From Candidatus Adiutrix sp. (GTDB lineage: Bacteria > Desulfobacterota > Desulfarculia > Adiutricales > Adiutricaceae), in contig JAITUX010000080.1 of NCBI GenBank assembly GCA_031286085.1, positions 1-9,128 on the forward strand: a stretch of DNA of 9,128 nucleotides, read 5' to 3'. Numbering within the stretch: the first letter of the stretch is position 1; the number at the start of each line of letters is the position of its first letter. The notes beneath the pieces were generated by a model. That model was not told where the DNA came from. It saw only the letters and a program-made list of their open reading frames with translations, and made no database searches. Positions 6,382-9,128 of the stretch are shown here, piece by piece. The position numbers were made by a program, and so were the translations under genes.

Positions 6382-7138
6382 ATTTCTGGCGGCCCTGGCC
6401 CTGGCCCTGGCCCTGGCCGGGCTACTGCCGGCCCCGGGGCCGGCCCGGGCGGCCACCCTGGCGGAAATATTCCTGCTTCTGCCCGCCAACGAGTGCGGCG
6501 GCTACGACCAGGCCCAGCGCCAGGACCTCCTGGCCAAACTCACGCAGCCGCCGGACGAAACCAAGCCGGGCTCGGAGATGGACGCCAGCTCGCCCAAGCT
6601 ACGCCAGCCTTCGGAAAATTTCCTGGTTCTCCAGCGCCCCCAGGCTGGCGCCATCACCTACAAGCTCTTCGAAGGCCGTTCCTTCCAGCTTATGGTCGTC
6701 TGCCGGGGCCGCCAGCGGCCGGCCCCGGGCGACCCGGCCAACCGCCTGGATCTCAGCCTGTACATCTTTGACCGGATGGGACTTAACCGGGCCGACCTCA
6801 ACGACTACCTGCCCGGCATCGGCATTCTGGATTTCGTAACCGCCGACACCGTGACCGACCCCCGGGCGGTTCGCGGCCTGGCCCGTCTAGCCCCGGCCTA
6901 TGCCGAGTGCCTGTCCTGCTCCCTTAACGCCGACCACCAATTGACCCTGGACATTGTCACGGCCACCTCCCTCAACGCCGCCCCCTGCGGCGATTTTTTG
7001 CCCGCCTTCGGCCGCCTGCCCCTGACCTGGAACGGCCAGATCTTCACCAAGCCTTATGACCGGGCCGCCCCCCGCGAGGAGGACTTGAACCGCCGCCGGC
7101 CCCTCGCGGAAAATAATCCGGCTTCCCCGGGCCAGTGA
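6371..7138 (+). CDS. Secreted protein of unknown function with Sec signal peptide
   Basis: I do not recognise this 255-residue protein. The ATG at 6371 is chosen over an upstream in-frame TTG (6356) because it gives a clean signal peptide: MKFEF, a Leu/Ala core of about 15 residues, then PAPGPARA with likely cleavage after Ala27. The mature part has five cysteines (42, 111, 180, 183, 206), two of them in CLSC, which suggests disulfides or metal binding in the periplasm. Segments such as NRLDLSLYIFDRMGLNRADLNDYL look like an ordered alpha/beta fold. The C-terminal 30 residues are charged and Pro-rich, probably disordered. The gene overlaps the NeuA-like gene by 11 bases and the next gene by four (GTGA), so it belongs to the same operon. 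Its ribosome site is weak, consistent with coupling. It may be a surface or envelope protein, but this is inference. Confidence 0.75.
   Translation: MKFEFLAALALALALAGLLPAPGPARAATLAEIFLLLPANECGGYDQAQRQDLLAKLTQPPDETKPGSEMDASSPKLRQPSENFLVLQRPQAGAITYKLFEGRSFQLMVVCRGRQRPAPGDPANRLDLSLYIFDRMGLNRADLNDYLPGIGILDFVTADTVTDPRAVRGLARLAPAYAECLSCSLNADHQLTLDIVTATSLNAAPCGDFLPAFGRLPLTWNGQIFTKPYDRAAPREEDLNRRRPLAENNPASPGQ
6391..6418 (+). repeat. In-frame CTGGCC hexanucleotide repeat in a signal peptide
   Basis: Four perfect CTGGCC units (6395-6418) preceded by a partial unit encode alternating Leu-Ala in the signal-peptide core. As six-base units they would change length without a frameshift, altering signal-peptide hydrophobicity only. 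CTGGCC is also a very common Leu-Ala codon pair across this DNA, so it may have no special role. Confidence 0.7.
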
Positions 7139-7929
7139 ACATGCCGCCCGCCGCCGGGACGCCCCTTGAAGCTGAAAATTTCTGGGCGGAAGCCGAGACC
7201 CTGGGCCGAGCCTTGACGACGGCCTTGGATTATGGCCGGCTCCTGGGCCTCCATGAACTCCCGGTCCAGTTCCCGCCGCCTCGGCCGGCCGCCGCCCCGG
7301 AACCCCCGTCCCGGCCTGCGGTAAAACCTACGGAGCCTTACCAGGGCGCTCCCGCCCTCTGGGCGGGGACGGCCCGCGACCTGGCCCGCCTGGCCGGGCT
7401 GACCGCCGGTTGCCGGGCCTGCCCCCGGGGCCAGGCCCGTCCCGGCGCCCCCGCCTTCGGCCGGGGCTCGGACCGGCCCCTCCTGGCCCTGGTGGGCCTT
7501 GACCCGGGCCTGTTCGAAGGCCCGGAAGGGGATCTCCTGGCGGCCATACTGGAAAAAGGTCTCAAGCTGGCCCGTTTTTATGTCACCCCCGTCCTTAAAT
7601 GTCCGCCCGGTCCCGAGGAAAGCCCGGCCGAACTGGCCCAAGCCCTTTCGGCCTGCCTGCCCGTGACTCTCCGGGAATTGGCCCTTCTGACCCCCCAGGT
7701 GGTCCTGGCCTTGGGCGAAACGCCAGGCCGGCTCCTGACCGGCCAGGCCGAGGCCCCCTTGGGCCTCTTGCGCAACCGGGCCTTCCGCCTGGAAGACCCG
7801 CCCGGGGCCTGGCTCCGCGTCACCTTCAGCCTGGAGCAAATGCTGGCCCTGCCGGATCTCAAGCGGGAGGCCTGGAAGTCCGACTTTTTAAAAATCAAAA
7901 AGGTGCTGGATAAACTGGTATGCGCTTAG
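7135..7929 (+). CDS. Uracil-DNA glycosylase family 4-like protein, probably lacking catalytic motifs
   Basis: The C-terminal 175 residues of this 264-residue protein follow the UDG superfamily (family 4/5) layout: CRAC (93-96), FGRGSDRPLLALVGLDPG (108-125), ARFYVTPVLKCPPG (146-159), ACLPVTLRELALLTPQVVLALGETPGRLL, a loop with LLRNRAF, then VTFSLEQMLALPDLKREAW. The four cysteines expected to bind the Fe-S cluster are all present (93, 96, 156, 174). Motif A, normally GEAPG, reads GLDPG, and the usual His-Pro of motif B (TyHPayLL) reads TFSLEQML. Standard uracil excision is therefore doubtful, and the protein may bind DNA or have another role. Residues 1-85 are a helical then Pro-rich extension. 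GTG 7135 gives a four-base overlap with the previous gene; ATG 7141 is an equal alternative. Confidence 0.78.
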   Translation: MNMPPAAGTPLEAENFWAEAETLGRALTTALDYGRLLGLHELPVQFPPPRPAAAPEPPSRPAVKPTEPYQGAPALWAGTARDLARLAGLTAGCRACPRGQARPGAPAFGRGSDRPLLALVGLDPGLFEGPEGDLLAAILEKGLKLARFYVTPVLKCPPGPEESPAELAQALSACLPVTLRELALLTPQVVLALGETPGRLLTGQAEAPLGLLRNRAFRLEDPPGAWLRVTFSLEQMLALPDLKREAWKSDFLKIKKVLDKLVCA

Positions 7930-8900
7930 CGATCATTCTGACCGCCATCTTTCTCCGCTGCGCCGCAGCCGGCCCGCCGGAGGCCTGGGCCGTTTGGCCC
8001 ACCCCCGCCCCCTCGGCCGGTGAAGACGACGCGGCGGTGGTGGAAAAGTGGAACAGCTATGTGGACCTGGCCAATGAGTTGGAGGCCATTTTTATGCCGG
8101 CCTTGAACGCCTACCTGGAAACCTTCGGAAACAGCCCGGAATACCAGCCGGCCCAAGGCAGCGGCCTAATCGCCAACTATTTCCTGGTGCTTATGGATAG
8201 GCCGGAGGACTTCGGCCGGACATTGGACCGGGCGGCCCGGCCCTCGGCGGACCAGGACGATGAACTGGACCGGGCCGTCCAGGAACTGATACCCTACCTT
8301 AAGGATCTCTGGACCGACCTGGGGCGCAGCCGGGCCTGGCACCTCAAGCGGCGGGCAGAGGCCCGCCAAGCCAAGGACAAAACCGGGGAAACGAAGGCCC
8401 GGCCGGACAGACCGGAAGACCTGCACGCCCGTATTTTTACGGCCTACCAGGGTTTCTCGGCCACTTATGAACGTTTTCGCGGCCTCCTGAACCGGGCCGG
8501 GCAGGCCAGGCGCCAAAAAGACATTCAGGAACTCCGGGGGCAAGGCTTGGTCATCCAACCGGCCCTCCTGGAAATTCTGGACGCCGGCCAGGACCTGCAG
8601 GACTATCTCAATTTCCGCCACGTCTCCGGCGCCTCGCCGGGAGACCCGGCGGCCCTAAAGCCTTTCCTGGACCGGTTGGAAAACGCCGCCAAAAACCTGG
8701 AGGCGGCCCGCGCGGCCGGCGGCCGGGAAGGCCTGTCGAAAGAAGCCCTGGCCGAATTCCGAGACCAACTGCAGGTGGTTCTTAACGAGGCCGCGCATCT
8801 GGCCGGGGACGGGGAAACGGCGGGCGGGAAGCGTATTTCGCCCGAGAACCTGGCCAAGGCCTTGGGACGGCTGGTGGATATTTATAACTTGATGGAGTAA
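7920..8900 (+). CDS. Exported helical protein, YiiG/DUF3829-like
   Basis: A 326-residue protein with an N-terminal export signal (MRLAIILTAIFLRCAAAG). Cys14 follows Phe-Leu-Arg, a poor lipobox, so it may be a lipoprotein or simply periplasmic. The mature part is almost entirely charged helices. Two segments recall the DUF3829 (YiiG) pattern: VEKWNSYVDLANELEAIFMPALNAYLETFG (41-70) near the start and LAKALGRLVDIYNLME at the end, with YQGFSATYERFRGLL in the middle. Function of that family is unknown. ATG 7920 overlaps the previous gene by 10 bases, and only weak ribosome-site sequence precedes it, so translation is probably coupled. It is the last gene of the operon and is followed closely by the palindromic element at 8906. 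The family call rests on pattern resemblance and could be wrong; the coding call is firm. Confidence 0.7.
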   Translation: MRLAIILTAIFLRCAAAGPPEAWAVWPTPAPSAGEDDAAVVEKWNSYVDLANELEAIFMPALNAYLETFGNSPEYQPAQGSGLIANYFLVLMDRPEDFGRTLDRAARPSADQDDELDRAVQELIPYLKDLWTDLGRSRAWHLKRRAEARQAKDKTGETKARPDRPEDLHARIFTAYQGFSATYERFRGLLNRAGQARRQKDIQELRGQGLVIQPALLEILDAGQDLQDYLNFRHVSGASPGDPAALKPFLDRLENAAKNLEAARAAGGREGLSKEALAEFRDQLQVVLNEAAHLAGDGETAGGKRISPENLAKALGRLVDIYNLME

Positions 8901-8905
8901 GAAGG

Positions 8906-9042
8906 AAGCGCTGATTAATGGTCTTTTTATCCCCTGGCTGCGTTGCTCACGTTTTTCAAGGCTCGAAATACTTCCAATATTCCTCGCCTTAAAAAACGCT
9001 CGCGCCTTGACAGAGAAAAAAAATCCTCATTAATCAACGCTT
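8906..9042. repeat. MITE-like long imperfect palindrome with terminal inverted repeats
   Basis: Terminal repeats AAGCGCTGATTAATG (8906-8920) and CATTAATCAACGCTT (9028-9042) are inverted copies with one mismatch in 15. Internal arms also pair: CGTTTTTCAAGGC (8950-8962) with GCCTTAAAAAACG (8986-8998), one mismatch. AATA (8967-8970) and TATT (8978-8981) sit symmetrically about the centre near 8974. The whole 137 bases can fold back on itself. It is visibly richer in A/T than the neighbouring genes and contains no convincing ORF, which fits a MITE or other dispersed non-autonomous repeat. No clear target-site duplication is seen. As RNA it would form a long hairpin and might help end transcription of the operon just upstream. 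Confidence 0.7.
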
Positions 9043-9048
9043 ATTCGA

Positions 9049-9128
9049 CTACAAGGAATGGCGGATTAGCCCCCAAAGGCGGCCGGTTTCGGCTTCCTGC
9101 CGGGCGGCTTCGGTCGGGCCGCGTTCAT
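9049..9128 (-). CDS. Possible 3' end of a reverse-strand gene (partial)
   Basis: On the - strand one frame is open from the window edge to a TAG (9051-9049) and reads ERGPTEAARQEAETGRLWGLIRHSL, with GC-rich third positions like the other genes here. The other two reverse frames are also open over most of this short GC-rich stretch, so the frame choice is weak. If real, it would converge with the operon, with the palindromic element lying between the two 3' ends. Confidence 0.25.
   Translation of the reverse strand, partial: ERGPTEAARQEAETGRLWGLIRHSL

Noticed and set aside
8906..9042. Palindromic element as an integron attC site or CRISPR repeat
   Set aside because: It lacks the attC end motifs (RYYYAAC/GTTRRRY), no integrase or cassette array is present, and only one copy is seen, with no spacer pattern.

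Overview
The window is GC-rich, densely packed DNA from a Gram-negative bacterium. It encodes a periplasm-spanning efflux adaptor, proteins with Sec signal peptides, and a promoter that closely fits the flagellar sigma-28 consensus. Base composition and gene content would suit a flagellated Desulfobacterota-like (deltaproteobacterial) organism. That placement is inference, because no rRNA or other marker gene is present. Every protein-coding gene I can support is on the + strand; one possible - strand gene end lies at the right edge.

Region 1 (1-2615) is the end of a multidrug efflux operon: emrA (5' end outside the window) and emrB, joined by a GTGA overlap. Both are very close to the E. coli EmrA and EmrB family patterns. 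No outer-membrane TolC-type gene is visible.

Region 2 (2616-2873) is a 258-base gap and the most unusual part of the window. It holds a near-perfect sigma-28 (FliA) promoter (2645-2671). Next come two stem-loops, the second of which is a strong intrinsic terminator ending in a T run at 2755. Both loops carry the same CU-rich word, TCCTCTCCCC. This predicts a flagellar-regulon small RNA of about 78 nt with two loops able to pair with Shine-Dalgarno-like sequence. A separate sigma-70-like promoter (2815-2843) lies just before the next operon.

Region 3 (2874-8900) holds seven genes whose junctions are overlaps of 4-11 bases or a 4-base gap, so it is probably one operon. The first four look like nonulosonic (sialic, legionaminic or pseudaminic type) acid chemistry: a NeuB-like synthase, a DUF692/MNIO-type TIM-barrel protein, a class I methyltransferase with an N-terminal zinc ribbon, and a NeuA-like CMP-sugar cytidylyltransferase. 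Such sugars decorate flagellin or surface polysaccharide. The last three are a secreted protein of unknown function, a family-4-like uracil-DNA glycosylase homologue that keeps its four Fe-S cysteines but has lost the catalytic motifs, and an exported YiiG/DUF3829-like protein.

Region 4 (8901-9128) contains a roughly 137-base, AT-richer, long imperfect palindrome with 15-base terminal inverted repeats, which looks like a MITE or other dispersed non-coding repeat. At the right edge there may be the 3' end of a gene on the - strand.
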